Shown piece by piece: positions 10,916 to 20,146 of a DNA stretch of 64,000 nt. This DNA comes from Aquila chrysaetos chrysaetos (lineage: Eukaryota > Chordata > Aves > Accipitriformes > Accipitridae), in contig NC_044029.1 of the NCBI RefSeq assembly GCF_900496995.4, positions 17,545,614 to 17,609,613 on the forward strand, in the 5' to 3' direction. The notes under the pieces are model-generated. The model was not told where the DNA came from and did no database searches. It saw nothing but the letters and a program-made list of their open reading frames with translations. Both the position numbers and the translations under genes were made by a program. Each line of letters opens with the position of its first letter. The stretch's first letter is position 1.

Positions 10916-11587
10916 TTAGAAGAGCATTAGCAGATCTAGTCACCACCATCCGCGAAGTCAGCCCAGCAATCAGTAGGTGCCAGCTCTACGTGGGCATCCC
11001 CACAGAGGCAACGATGGCCTTGCCGTACACCAGCCTGATGCTCTTTGGAAAATCCCGGTATTTGTACATTTGCAGAGGAACAGATTTCAGCACGCGTGGC
11101 CAGCGGGTGCTAAAATTCGCCTCAGTTGAAACATAGGGAGCCTATGGCACATGCGGTCGCTGGCCAGACGTGCCGCACGAGTCATAGCCATCGTGTCTGT
11201 TGGTTCACGGGCTTTGTGATGTGGTTGCAATGCACAGAGAATCTTGACGTGTTATGTCGGCTAAGGTGACCTACAAGATATATGAACACAATTAATTAAA
11301 CACAGTAAAAGCAACATTATACCTAATAAAATACACAAGAATAAAAGAAACCCCGATTTTTAACAAAGATACAAACCAACTCCTAAGTCCCCATCCCACA
11401 GCTAAATGCTCCAAGCCAAAATGACAGTTTTCTTAATTGCTATAAAGGTCTTGCAGTGCCTTCTTACTTCTGCAGTTCTGTTATCTTGTTTATTAATTGC
11501 TCCAGCGTCAGAAATTCGTAGCAGATACCCAAGACGTCACAAGCCAGGAAAGGATAACAGCAATCTGTAAAGAAAAACACTCAAACA
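10916..11587 (-). mobile_element. Internal 3' region of the provirus, no coding sequence seen
   Basis: Between the integrase stop and the polypurine tract there are only short frames. An env gene would be expected here. It has been deleted or is unrecognisable. Confidence 0.4.
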
Positions 11588-12193
11588 CTACAAGGTTAGG
11601 GCAGGACGAACCATACAACTAGGGACCCATTTCAGTAGCCCTTCAGGCGTCTGTACACAGGCGTACCCCCGCCTGAGGCAACGCAGCTCAAACGGTCCGT
11701 CCCATTGGCGTGTCTGGGGATCTCGCACACGGACCAACGGGTAGGGGCCTTTCTCTTCTGTAGTCGTAAAATGTCGTTGCACCGTCGTCTGGTCCAGGTC
11801 CCCCCGAATTGTCTGATTTAATGAAGTTAACACAGTTAACAGGAGACGCTGTGTACGGAGAACAGGTGAATTATCCCGTAAGCAGGAGGGCTCCGCCTGG
11901 TCCCCCTCCCTAAGCCGATCTAGCAGGGTCTTTAAGGTTCGATGTGCTCGTTCTACAATGGCCTGGCCGGTGCTGTTATAAGGAATGCCATGTACAAGGG
12001 CTATACCCCAGATTGCACAAAATCGTTTCACCTTTTCCGCAGTATAAGCTGTACCATTATCCGTCTTGATCTGTTGTGGAATCCCCAGTTGGGCTATGCA
12101 AGCACGCCAGTGTTGTACAACCGCCAAGCTATTCTGCTTCCTGTGCGCTGTAGCGAGAATATATTTACTATAGGTGTCTACGGTAACATGCAA
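11588..12193 (-). pseudogene. Retroviral integrase, catalytic core and C-terminal domain
   Basis: A 201-residue open frame keeps all three catalytic residues: aspartate in TVDTYS, aspartate in KTDNGTAY and glutamate in AIVERAHR. Exactly 35 residues separate the last two, the DX35E spacing of retroviral integrases. The C-terminal DNA-binding domain follows (YPLVRVRDP, WDGPFEL). The N-terminal HHCC zinc domain is not in this frame; upstream are stops and the T-run boundary at 12330. The style fits alpha/beta-retroviral (ERVK-like) integrases. It is a remnant of pol, not an independent gene, but the core has stayed open. Confidence 0.85.
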
Positions 12194-12329
12194 ATACTAT
12201 AGTGGCTTAAAGGGAGCGTACTCCGGTCCACTCATGTTGACTGCGGGCTACTTATGCTAACTCTAAATAATCAGGCTCAAAGAAATGTTCCCCCATTTTC
12301 TATGAAATCTCCCACAATTTGCCCTTTTC

Positions 12330-12690
12330 TTTTTTTTTTTTTTTTTTCCGTGCAAGATTCCCTTTATTTCACAAAAGAATCCAACTTATATATGTTTCAA
12401 CAAAGATCCAGAAAGTACCAACGACTCACAGCCAGTACTACTAGCACAGGAGGGCATATCTGACCCAGCTGGGATGTTTGCCAGTCCTCAGAACAGTTAA
12501 AGATAAAAACACTCCATAGACATACTCGTGACTGTCTTCAGCCACATCTTCCCAGGCCTACACAAGGCCATCCTCCAACCTGACCTTGTAAAACTAGTTC
12601 GTCAAGGCTTGGCAAACATGCAGCACAACAAATTCTAATGGTCACTCTTGAAAACAAATGCCAGGGTTTCCGAGCTGCTCCCACAATCTC
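12330..12690 (-). mobile_element. LTR (U3-R) of a different ERV ending in an A run
   Basis: On the minus strand an AAAAAGGGGGAGA polypurine tract is followed by an LTR start TGTGGGAGCAGC near 12688, a TATA-like ATATATAAG, an AATAAA at 12368-12363, and 15 bases later a run of 18 A (12347-12330). No U5 follows. The structure is what a polyadenylated retroviral RNA end would give if copied back into DNA. Confidence 0.55.
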
Positions 12691-13154
12691 CCCCTTTTTG
12701 TTTAGGAACATCAGATTCACGAGGAGGAAGGCAGCGAGGACTCTAGCTTCGAACTGACGCAATCCTCGTACTGCTCCTCAGGTGATTCTGATTGCTGCAA
12801 ACACACAAATGATTAATAATTCTCCAATAGCAATATAAATTCAGATACACAAATTAACCTCAAATCATTGTTTTTTGATTAAGCATTTAACAGGATTAGA
12901 CAATTCTTTTGAAAAACAACACCGTATTCTGCTCATTTCGTATGTTTCCCATTTGATCTTGTAATATCTGTGCAAGGTCTTAGGTCTCTCCTGCAATATT
13001 AGTAGCAAATGCACCTTGCAAATGTGCCTTCACCTAATTCCAATCACATACCGACTTTCTTTCCCTTGTAAAGGAGTTACACCGAGCCCTTGTTTTGAAA
13101 TTCCCAATTGCAATGTAATTTCATTCTATTTTATAATGCATTTTGTCTATGTGA
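12691..13154 (-). mobile_element. ERV 3' internal sequence, non-coding
   Basis: This lies between the solo LTR fragment and the polypurine tract of the A-tailed LTR. I see no coding frame with support. Confidence 0.35.
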
Positions 13155-13610
13155 TGGGTTGATCCTGGCTGGACACCAGTTACCTACCATAGCTATCCTA
13201 TCACTCTCAGCCTCCACAGCTGGACAGGGGGAACGGGAAATGAGGTTTTTGCTGTTAGTTCATCACACCATATCTCTGTCACTTCATCCTCTCAGTGGCA
13301 GCACTCATCGCACTCTTCCCCCTGTTCCAGCGTGGGATCTCTCCCACGGGAGACAGTCCTCCACGAAGATCTTCAGCATGGGTCCCCTCCCCCAGCGTGC
13401 AGAGTCCTTCAGGAGCACACTGCTCCAGCGTGGACCTCCATAGACCGCAGGGGAACGACCCGTCTCACCATGGTCTTCACCACGGGCTGCAGGGGAATCT
13501 CTGCTCCGGCGCCTGGAGCATCTCCTCCCCCTCCTTCTTCACTGACCTTGGTGTCTGCAGGGTTATTTCTCTTAGAAGTTCTCACTCTTCAGCTGCCATG
13601 TCTGTGTGTT
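13155..13610 (-). mobile_element. LTR fragment, same family as 1258-2436
   Basis: The plus strand starts TGGGTTGATCCTGGCTGGAC and follows the 1258-2436 LTR through 'GGGAGACAGTCCTCCACGAA' and 'ATCTCCTCCCCCTCCTTC', with internal deletions, and has only one copy of the 39-bp unit region. It interrupts the sequence downstream of the env tail. A CT-rich simple tract follows to about 13700. Confidence 0.7.
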
Positions 13611-13743
13611 CTGCAACCGCATCTCTCTTCCCCCTCTCCAGCCATTTGTTTTCATTAATTTTTTTTGTCTCTTCCTCTTTCTCTCTCTCTTTTTTTTTTT
13701 AATTATTTTTATGCAAGCCAAGTTACATGAAATGCTTTTGCAA

Positions 13744-13911
13744 TCATACGTTCAACTGTTTTATGATACGTGGTACAATCATTACAACTGCTAATATTAC
13801 AATTAAAATAACTAAGTTATGTATAAGCAAATCTTTCAACCATCCCGCAATTCCCAAACTTGTTAGCCATCCAGTTAAACCTGTGTCAGTTATCGTGAGC
13901 CTTTTACTGTG
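13744..13911 (-). pseudogene. Retroviral env transmembrane-subunit tail
   Basis: A minus-strand frame ending at TGA 13746-13744 reads a Trp-containing membrane-proximal stretch (TGWLTSLGIAGWLKD), then a long hydrophobic run rich in Ile, Leu and Val (about 17 residues) and a short basic tail. This is the typical C-terminal layout of a retroviral envelope transmembrane protein. Surface subunit and fusion peptide are not visible; only two N-glycosylation-type motifs near 14160-14170 hint at more env. Confidence 0.55.
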
Positions 13912-14168
13912 AATCATATTGATATCGGGTGTTAGTAACGTAAGTCGTCCGTAGGCTTACATGGCCTCCCGTTAAGTTTCGATGGAATTCCTCTCCCACG
14001 CTCTTATTCCCCAAATTAAAAAACATACCGCGTAGGTAAAGCAGCTGGAATAGAAAAAAGAGTGTGCTATTCTGGAATAGATATAGTTACAACCAAGCTG
14101 TAGCATTTCTATATACAGGCAAAATAGCATTTATATTCTGACCCTTTCGAGTGGTGTTATGGGTGTAA

Positions 14169-14594
14169 TTAAACATCACACAGGGATTCATGATGACTGA
14201 TCCTAAGAACTCTAACTCTTGAGGTTCTTGCATTTCTTGAGGCAGGTGTGCATACAACAGGGAAAGTAAACATGGTATCTCCTTGCTGTAGAGCTTTTTC
14301 TCGACAGCATTGCATCAAACTATGTGTATTTTTTCCCAAATTATTAAGTGAATCGTCACGGATTAGACAGAGGCACAGAGTTAGAGGGATTAGCAGGAGA
14401 AGGCAATACAGGCAGTGCAGCAAAGCCGGGTTCCGTTGTAAGTTCTGCAGACCCTGGAGAGGGAGTACCAGGCGATTGGGGTGGGGGGGTGGGGGCCGGC
14501 GGCGGCACGGCAGCGGTCCCGGCCGCGCAGAGGCCGTGGGAGGCAGCGGTGGAGGTAATGAGCGATATAAATCCGGCTCTTTTTCAGAGTCCAC
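14169..14594 (-). pseudogene. Pro-rich gag tail or env leader remnant
   Basis: The frame begins MDSEKEPDLYRSLPPPLPP, then Pro- and Arg-rich, then hydrophobic. Another phase stays Pro/Ser-rich downstream of the C run at 14479-14495, so a slip in that run probably changed the frame. Its position directly after the capsid suggests the Pro-rich spacer of gag, with the nucleocapsid zinc knuckles missing. The 3' part (MNPCVMFNYTHNT) looks like env. I cannot decide between the two. Confidence 0.35.
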
Positions 14595-15291
14595 CCTGCC
14601 TGATGCAAAAGAATTATTATCGGAATCAGAATGCTGCTCGTTAGCGGCCTGCTTACAGACTGCCTCCTCAAAAGCAGTATCAGGCTGTACCCGCCTGCAA
14701 AAGTTGTTGCAAGGCCGCCACTATCGGACGCGCTTCCCGTTGTTGGTCTCTCTCCAGTACATGGCGTATCATGTTACCTAGGGACGAACCCGCTGGCAAA
14801 GGAGAGACAAGCGCTGCGCTCTGTGGGTTAGCTTGAGCCCTAGCACATTCAAGCACAATCGCCTCTTTAGCCGCCTCCGGGAGGTTTGCCGCCTACACAG
14901 CAAGCTGAAGCCGATCTAAAAAGGCAGTAAACCTCTTGGCAATCCCCTGCGGAACTTTCACGCAAGGGGGATCCGCTCTATCCATGGCCGCGACACGCCC
15001 AAGTGCGGCCAAGGCAGTTGTTGCAACTGCCGTAAAGTCACGCCCGCGTATGCCCTGTGCCTGTGCCTGAGGCGTTGCAAACCGTCCCTCCCCATGAGCT
15101 GCCGAGCCACCCGCCGCAACTCCTCTCGTGGATACTGGGGGGGGGCGCATCAGGTCCTGCTGGTGCCGCCTCTGCAGGAAAAACCTCCGTCGCCGCCGCA
15201 CCCTCCGTGCCCATGTCCGCGATCAAAGACGGACCACTCTGCGAGCCCCGCTCCACGGCCGCCCGCTCCGTCTGAGTCCGACCCGCTGTCC

Positions 15292-15750
15292 CCGAGGGCG
15301 CTGTCCCCGCTGCTCCCGAGGGCGCTGTCCCCGCTGTCCCCGAGGGCGCTGTCCCCGCTGCTCCCGAGGGCGCTGTCCCCGCTGTCCCCGAGGGCGCTGT
15401 CCCCGCAGTCCCCGAGGGCGCTGTCCCCGCTGCTCCCGAGGGCGCTGTCCCCGCTGTCCCCGAGGGCGCTGTCCCCGCTGCTCCCGAGGGCGCTGTCCCC
15501 GCTGTCCCCGAGGGCGCTGTCCCCGCAGTCCCCGAGGGCGCTGTCCCCGCTGTCCCCGAGGGCGCTGTCCCCGCTGCTCCCGAGGGCGCTGTCCCCGCTG
15601 TCCCCGAGGGCGCTGTCCCCGCAGTCCCCGAGGGCGCTGTCCCCGCTGCTCCCGAGGGCGCTGTCCCCGCAGTCCCCGAGGGCGCTGTCCCCGCTGTCCC
15701 CGAGGGCGCTGTCCCCGCTGTTCCCGAGGGCGCTGTCCCCGCTGCTCCCG
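15292..15750. repeat. 24-bp minisatellite in gag, about 19 copies
   Basis: Unit CCCGAGGGCGCTGTCCCCGC plus 4 bases, repeated head to tail with two main variants (CTGCTC / CTGTCC / CAGTCC at the joint). On the gag strand it encodes an eight-residue repeat (AGTAPSGT or AGTAPSGA). As 24 is divisible by three and the unit has no stop, all six frames are open, which explains the long overlapping frames here. Confidence 0.9.
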
Positions 15751-15914
15751 AGGCGGCGCTGCACCCGCAGACGCAGCAGCTCGCGCCGCCAGCCAGCACG
15801 CCTCAGCCTCCCGTCCCGCCGCGACCACCTGCTCCACCTTCCCCCAACTCTGCGATCGTTCAGCAGCTCCGCGCTCGGATCGGAGCAAGGACTCCCGAAT
15901 CTCTCCCCAGTTTT

Positions 15915-15988
15915 GGGGGGCTCAAAACTTATCTAGGAAACTCAATGTCCTGGGGGGCTCAAAACTTATCTAGGAAACTCAATGTCCC
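15915..15988. repeat. 37-bp tandem duplication in gag
   Basis: GGGGGGCTCAAAACTTATCT and the following bases occur twice, at 15915 and 15952, essentially identical. It shifts the gag frame and introduces the stop. Confidence 0.85.
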
Positions 15989-16120
15989 CCCGGCGCAGCA
16001 TCCATTGGATGCATTCGCCCGTGGGGCCCCTCCTAATCGAGCCGCGGGCACCCACCTCATAAGCTAACACCTTTAATACCTTAATCGCTTGCGCAAGCCT
16101 CATCGTCGCCTGTGCGGCCG

Positions 16121-16138
16121 ATCACGTCGGGGTCACCA
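16121..16138 (-). other. tRNA-Trp type primer-binding site
   Basis: Three bases after the LTR end the minus strand reads TGGTGACCCCGACGTGAT, which is the tRNA-Trp primer-binding sequence known from avian leukosis/sarcoma viruses. This is the main reason to call the provirus alpharetrovirus-like. Confidence 0.8.
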
Positions 16139-16141
16139 CTA

Positions 16142-16374
16142 TGTAGCAGTGCTACATATCAGGGTGCCGCGATTAGATCACTGGTCGGCCCGGACCAGGG
16201 AAGAGACAGATAACACACATGGTGTGAGTGCCAGCTCCGTCTTTTATTACGCAGTTAATTCCTTTTATACTAACAACGGTAGGTGGGATTACTGATATGT
16301 CATAGAGAGGCGACGACTAGCCTTCTACCTTTCCGTGACATCGCGAGATCTTCCGAACGGTGTACCCTACAACA
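16142..16374 (-). mobile_element. 5' LTR of the alpharetrovirus-like provirus, U3 deleted
   Basis: It matches the last ~230 bp of the 3' LTR with about nine differences, mostly transitions. It keeps the TATA box, AATAAA-equivalent region and palindromic end. About 345 bp of U3 are missing: TGTTG at the outer end joins directly to TAGGGTACACCG. A short TG match at both breakpoints suggests a microhomology deletion. Confidence 0.75.
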
Positions 16375-18882
16375 ATTGCCAATTAAATCAATCTCACCGT
16401 TAAAACACAATATGAAAATGTACACTGCAAAGCAGCATGAAAAAAATGCGTAGAAAAATGATAATGCATGATTTTCAGAATAATGTGCTTTGTGTTTTTT
16501 ACATCCCTGTTTAGTGGTTTGTCATAGTCCTTACCAAACAGCCATGTAAGAAACCAGCTTTGCAAAGGACCTTCCTTGCAACACTGTCCTTGGGATGCCT
16601 AGTTTGTGACAGCAAAAATGGGAATGCCATGGAAAGGAAAATGAGGAATGAGAGTAGATGGATGGTTTTCCGTGTGTATGCATGTGTAGGTAGGGAGAGC
16701 CCTGGACCATTTCATGAATGTCAGACCAGGATCCTGCTGAGAGATGCTGGTGGTCCTGCAGGATAACTCAGCCCCGGGCTGTCTTCCTTCTTCAAGTGCT
16801 CTGTCTGTGAGAAGCCTGAAAAAGGTGGCAGATGTTGGAAAAGCAGGGTGTGTGGTACCAAGTACCTGCTTTTTTTACCCTGATAGGAGAGTAGGATTTG
16901 TGGCCTGTCACAGACTGCAAGCCTGCTTTCCTCTCTAGTGTCAGCAAGTGGAAATTTTGCTCCTTCCAGGGCAATATCCTAGGTTGAGACCTATGAACAC
17001 ACTGCAACAACCGAACCAGGTGGGAAGCCTGAAACCATACTGAGGGACCAAAACTTAGCTGCTAGAAGAAGCATTAGAAACTGGCAGTGCAATTTGTCAT
17101 GAACAGGTCCGGTGAGGAACCCGCTATGTTGTGCCCATCTCTGAGGAGATGCAAAACCCACAGCTGAATACTAAGCAAAAAGCGGGGAAAAAAGAAGGAA
17201 GACGAAAAAACCAAGCAGCATCGTTTGGAGGAAAGCACGTATTTTTCACTCTCATGTAGAATACAGGAAGTTGGTTTCAAAAGTTTTGTTGTTGTCATTA
17301 CCTTTTTGATACGAGTAGTTCATGCTGCTACAGGAGAATCCCAATTAAAACTGATGACGGTGTGAGGGTAGCGTCCATGGTAGGGGGCAGTGCATTCCCC
17401 TCTGTCTGTGTTGGCTTGCAGAGCCTCGCTCCTTACTGAGGGAGGTGGGCTGCCACACTGCTCTGAGCAGGAGGCGGGTGATTTTGATGCTGAAGGTCAT
17501 GCCCAGCTCCTCTTTCATGTGCCACAGGTCTGTGACTAGCTGATGAGTGTAGCTGCCCCTTACGTATATGCAACGGGAGATAAGAGGGCTGTTTTTCTGT
17601 GGCTCTACAAAAGCTGTGGACAAGAGGACCCAATGACAGAGGAGTGATAGCTCTGATAAGCCAGACCTCTACGCAGTGTCTAATGTTAGTGTTTATCTGA
17701 CCAGTGGGTAACTGGAAGTGTTGTCAAATGGCAGATAAAACCCTAAAAACGTGCACTGTGACCATCCTTTTATCATTCGTTGCAAGTAACCATGGGGGTA
17801 GGGATCCAAGAAGTCCGTTTTTGTTTCCCCGTTGTTCAGTTCAAGAGTGAAATCGGGAATAACTTTAAGTGAGAGTCAAATGGACTCCAAGCCTGTAGAT
17901 GAAACTAAATACAGGGACGGAGACTCTGACCTTGTCTATCCACAAAAATAGCAGTGATTTAGAGATCAGTTTATGAACTTATTACTTGCATCTGTTTAAT
18001 TTAATTCAGTAACTGATGTGTGCAGCATTCCCTTTCAAGCACACCTGGGTGGAGGAAGATGTTATCATGCCAGTTCAGGCACTCATGCAGCAGCAGGAAA
18101 TCATGAATAGATTAGCTGTTGTTTTCTTCCTTCACTTCCTCTCGATGAACACCTGAAGTAAGGCAGAGGGGCATCTTTCCACACTGTCATTCTCTGTATT
18201 TCTTTTTCGTCAGCCTGTTTCCATTGTACTTTAATTTTGTGCAGAAGTGATGGCTTGCCCATGACACCTGACTGATGGTTGTTCTCTCATTTGGCCCTTG
18301 TCATGGCAGAAGCAGGCGTACTGTGATTGCTTTACTCACCACGTTAGGCTATCAACCAGCATTTGTTGATCACTTATGCGCTTGCAGATTTGAAGTTGTC
18401 ATTCTTTCCATTTGCCACAGTTCTCTTTTCTTTTTTCTTTTTCTTTTTTTTTTTTTTTAAAGCCTCTGGCACAGGACACAGCCCTCGCTATACTTTAAGT
18501 AATCCTCTCTGCACCCTTCCCAAAATTCGTCATGACTGTTATTCAAGAAAGCAAAGAAGGGTTCAATGAACAACACTGAGACAGAAAGAATGAAGTCCTG
18601 TCAGTTTATATTTCATGGATGGCATTTTTAAAAATTCCTAATTAAATACCGCAACCTTTTCTCATTTCAGTTGTTGGCAATAGTTTTGCTGTAGCCCAGT
18701 GTAAATTTACTGTTCTCAGGCAAGAGAGGAGCCCTGTTGGTGGGAGAATTGTGCGGGTGGTGTAACACAGAGAGCTTCCAGCTCACCTTCCTGTTATTCA
18801 GATGCCAGAGTCTGTGATCAGTTATATACAGCAAGTTGCCTAGATTTGTGTTTCACATTTTGGTGGCACTTGCAAGATACCT
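16375..18882. other. Intergenic DNA, no gene recognised
   Basis: AT-richer host sequence with scattered short frames. A T run lies at 18441-18459. The right flank of the provirus does not continue the ERVL gag found on its left, so the provirus did not simply insert into that gag, or the right side was later deleted. Confidence 0.45.
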
Positions 18883-20146
18883 ACAGAATCATAGAATCAT
18901 TTAGGTTGGAAAAGACCTTCAAGATCATCGAGTCCAACCATTAACCAAGGCCACTAAACGATGTCCTGAAGTACCCTGTCCACTCGCTTTTTGAGTATCT
19001 CCAGGGATGGTGACTCAACCGCTTCCCTGGGCAGCCCATTCCAATGTTTGACAACCCTCTCAGTAAAAAAATTTTTCCTAATACCTAACCTAAATCTCCC
19101 TTGCCTCAACTTGAGGCCATTTCCTCTTGTCCTATCTCCAGCCACCTGACAGCAGAGACCAACACCCACCTCACTACAACCCCCTTTCAGGTAGTTGTAG
19201 AGAGCGATAAAGTCTCCCCTCAGCCTTCTCTTTTCTAGACTGAACAGCCCCAGTTCCCTCAGCCGCTCCTCGTAAGACTTGTGCTCCAGGCCCCTCACCA
19301 ACTTGGTTGCCCTCCTCTGAACACGCTCCAGCAGCTCAATGTCTTTCCTGGCGTGAGGGGCCCAAAACTGAACACAGGACTCGAGGTGCGGCCTCACCAG
19401 TGCCGAGTACAGGGGAACAACCACCTCCCTGCTCCTGCTGGCCACACTATTTCTGATACAGGCTCGGATGCGATTGGCCTTCTTGGCCACCTGGGCACAC
19501 TGCTGGCTCCTACTCAGCCGGCTGTCAACCAGCACACCCAGGTCTTTCTCTGCTGGGCAGCTTTCCAGCCACTCTTCCCCAAGCCTGTAGCGCCGCATGG
19601 GGTTGCCGTGACCGAAGTGCAGGACCCGGCACTTGGCCTTGTTGAACTTCATACAGTTGGCCTCAGCCCATCGATCCAGCCTGTCCAGATCTCTTAGTAG
19701 AGCCTCCCTACCCTCAAGCAGATCGACCCTGCCCCCCAACTTGGTGTCGTCTGCAACCTTGCTGAGGGTGCACTCGATCCCCTCATCCAAATCATCGATA
19801 AAGATATTAAACAGAACAGGGCCCAACACCGAGCCCTGGGGAACACCACTTGTGACCCGCCGCCAACTGGATTTCACCCCATTCACCGCTACCCTCTGGG
19901 CTCGGCCATCCAGCCAGTTTTTCACCCAGCGAAGAGTGCACTTACCCAGGCCACGAGACGCCAGTTTCTCAAGGAGTATGCCATGAGAGACAGTGTCAAA
20001 GGCCTTGCTGAAGTCCAGGTAGATAACATCCACAGCCTTTCCCTCATCCACTAGGCGGGTCACCTGGTCATAGAAGGAGATCAGGTTGGTCAAGCAGGAC
20101 CTGCCTTTTGTAAACCCATGGGCTGACTGGGCCTGATCCCCTTCTT
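18883..20146 (-). mobile_element. CR1 LINE, 5'-truncated, with reverse transcriptase
   Basis: A 379-residue open minus-strand frame (20093-18954) covers the C-terminal half of the CR1 reverse transcriptase: [40 protein letters not shown] and the catalytic ADDTKLGG. The residue before ADD is Val where CR1 normally has Phe. The frame continues into the RT thumb/connection ([26 protein letters not shown] type). The 3' end is the avian CR1 tail ATTCTATGATTCTGT at 18897-18883. The endonuclease domain and most of ORF2 are missing. The long intact frame suggests a fairly young insertion. Confidence 0.95.

Larger units (their letters stand above)
14630..16103 (-). pseudogene. Alpharetrovirus-like gag, expanded by a VNTR and broken
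   Basis: The likely start ATG is at 16103-16101, about 20 bp after the primer-binding site (MRLAQAIKVLKVLAYEVG, matrix-like). The frame stops after some 45 codons in a 37-bp tandem duplication (15915-15988), which is not a multiple of three. Downstream a matrix-like segment (WGKVEQVVAAGREAEA) runs into the 24-bp VNTR (15292-15750), then the capsid. The major homology region is visible as QGIAKRFTAFLDRL near 14925, followed by one in-frame TAG and the C-terminal capsid (EAIVLECARAQANPQ). No CCHC zinc knuckle is found. The gene is inactive but recognisable from matrix to capsid. Confidence 0.7.
10313..16374 (-). mobile_element. Alpharetrovirus-like provirus, mosaic and defective
   Basis: Two copies of the same LTR bound the element (10313-10895 and 16142-16374). 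The right copy is followed by a primer-binding site matching the tRNA-Trp type used by avian alpharetroviruses, then gag (16103-14640). Further minus-strand pieces are a Pro-rich/env-like segment, an env transmembrane tail (13911-13744), a fragment of another LTR (13610-13155), a second LTR type ending in a T run (12690-12330) and an integrase (12193-11588). Protease, reverse transcriptase and most of env are missing, and env remnants lie before the integrase. It is therefore a mosaic of at least two elements. About nine differences over 230 shared LTR bases suggest an age of a few percent divergence. Confidence 0.75.

Noticed and set aside
15038-15973. Six long overlapping open frames (Ser-Pro-Arg-Ala, Arg-Cys-Pro-Arg, Gly-Asp-Ser-Ala repeats)
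   Set aside because: All arise from the 24-bp VNTR, whose unit has no stop in any frame. Only the gag frame has biological context.
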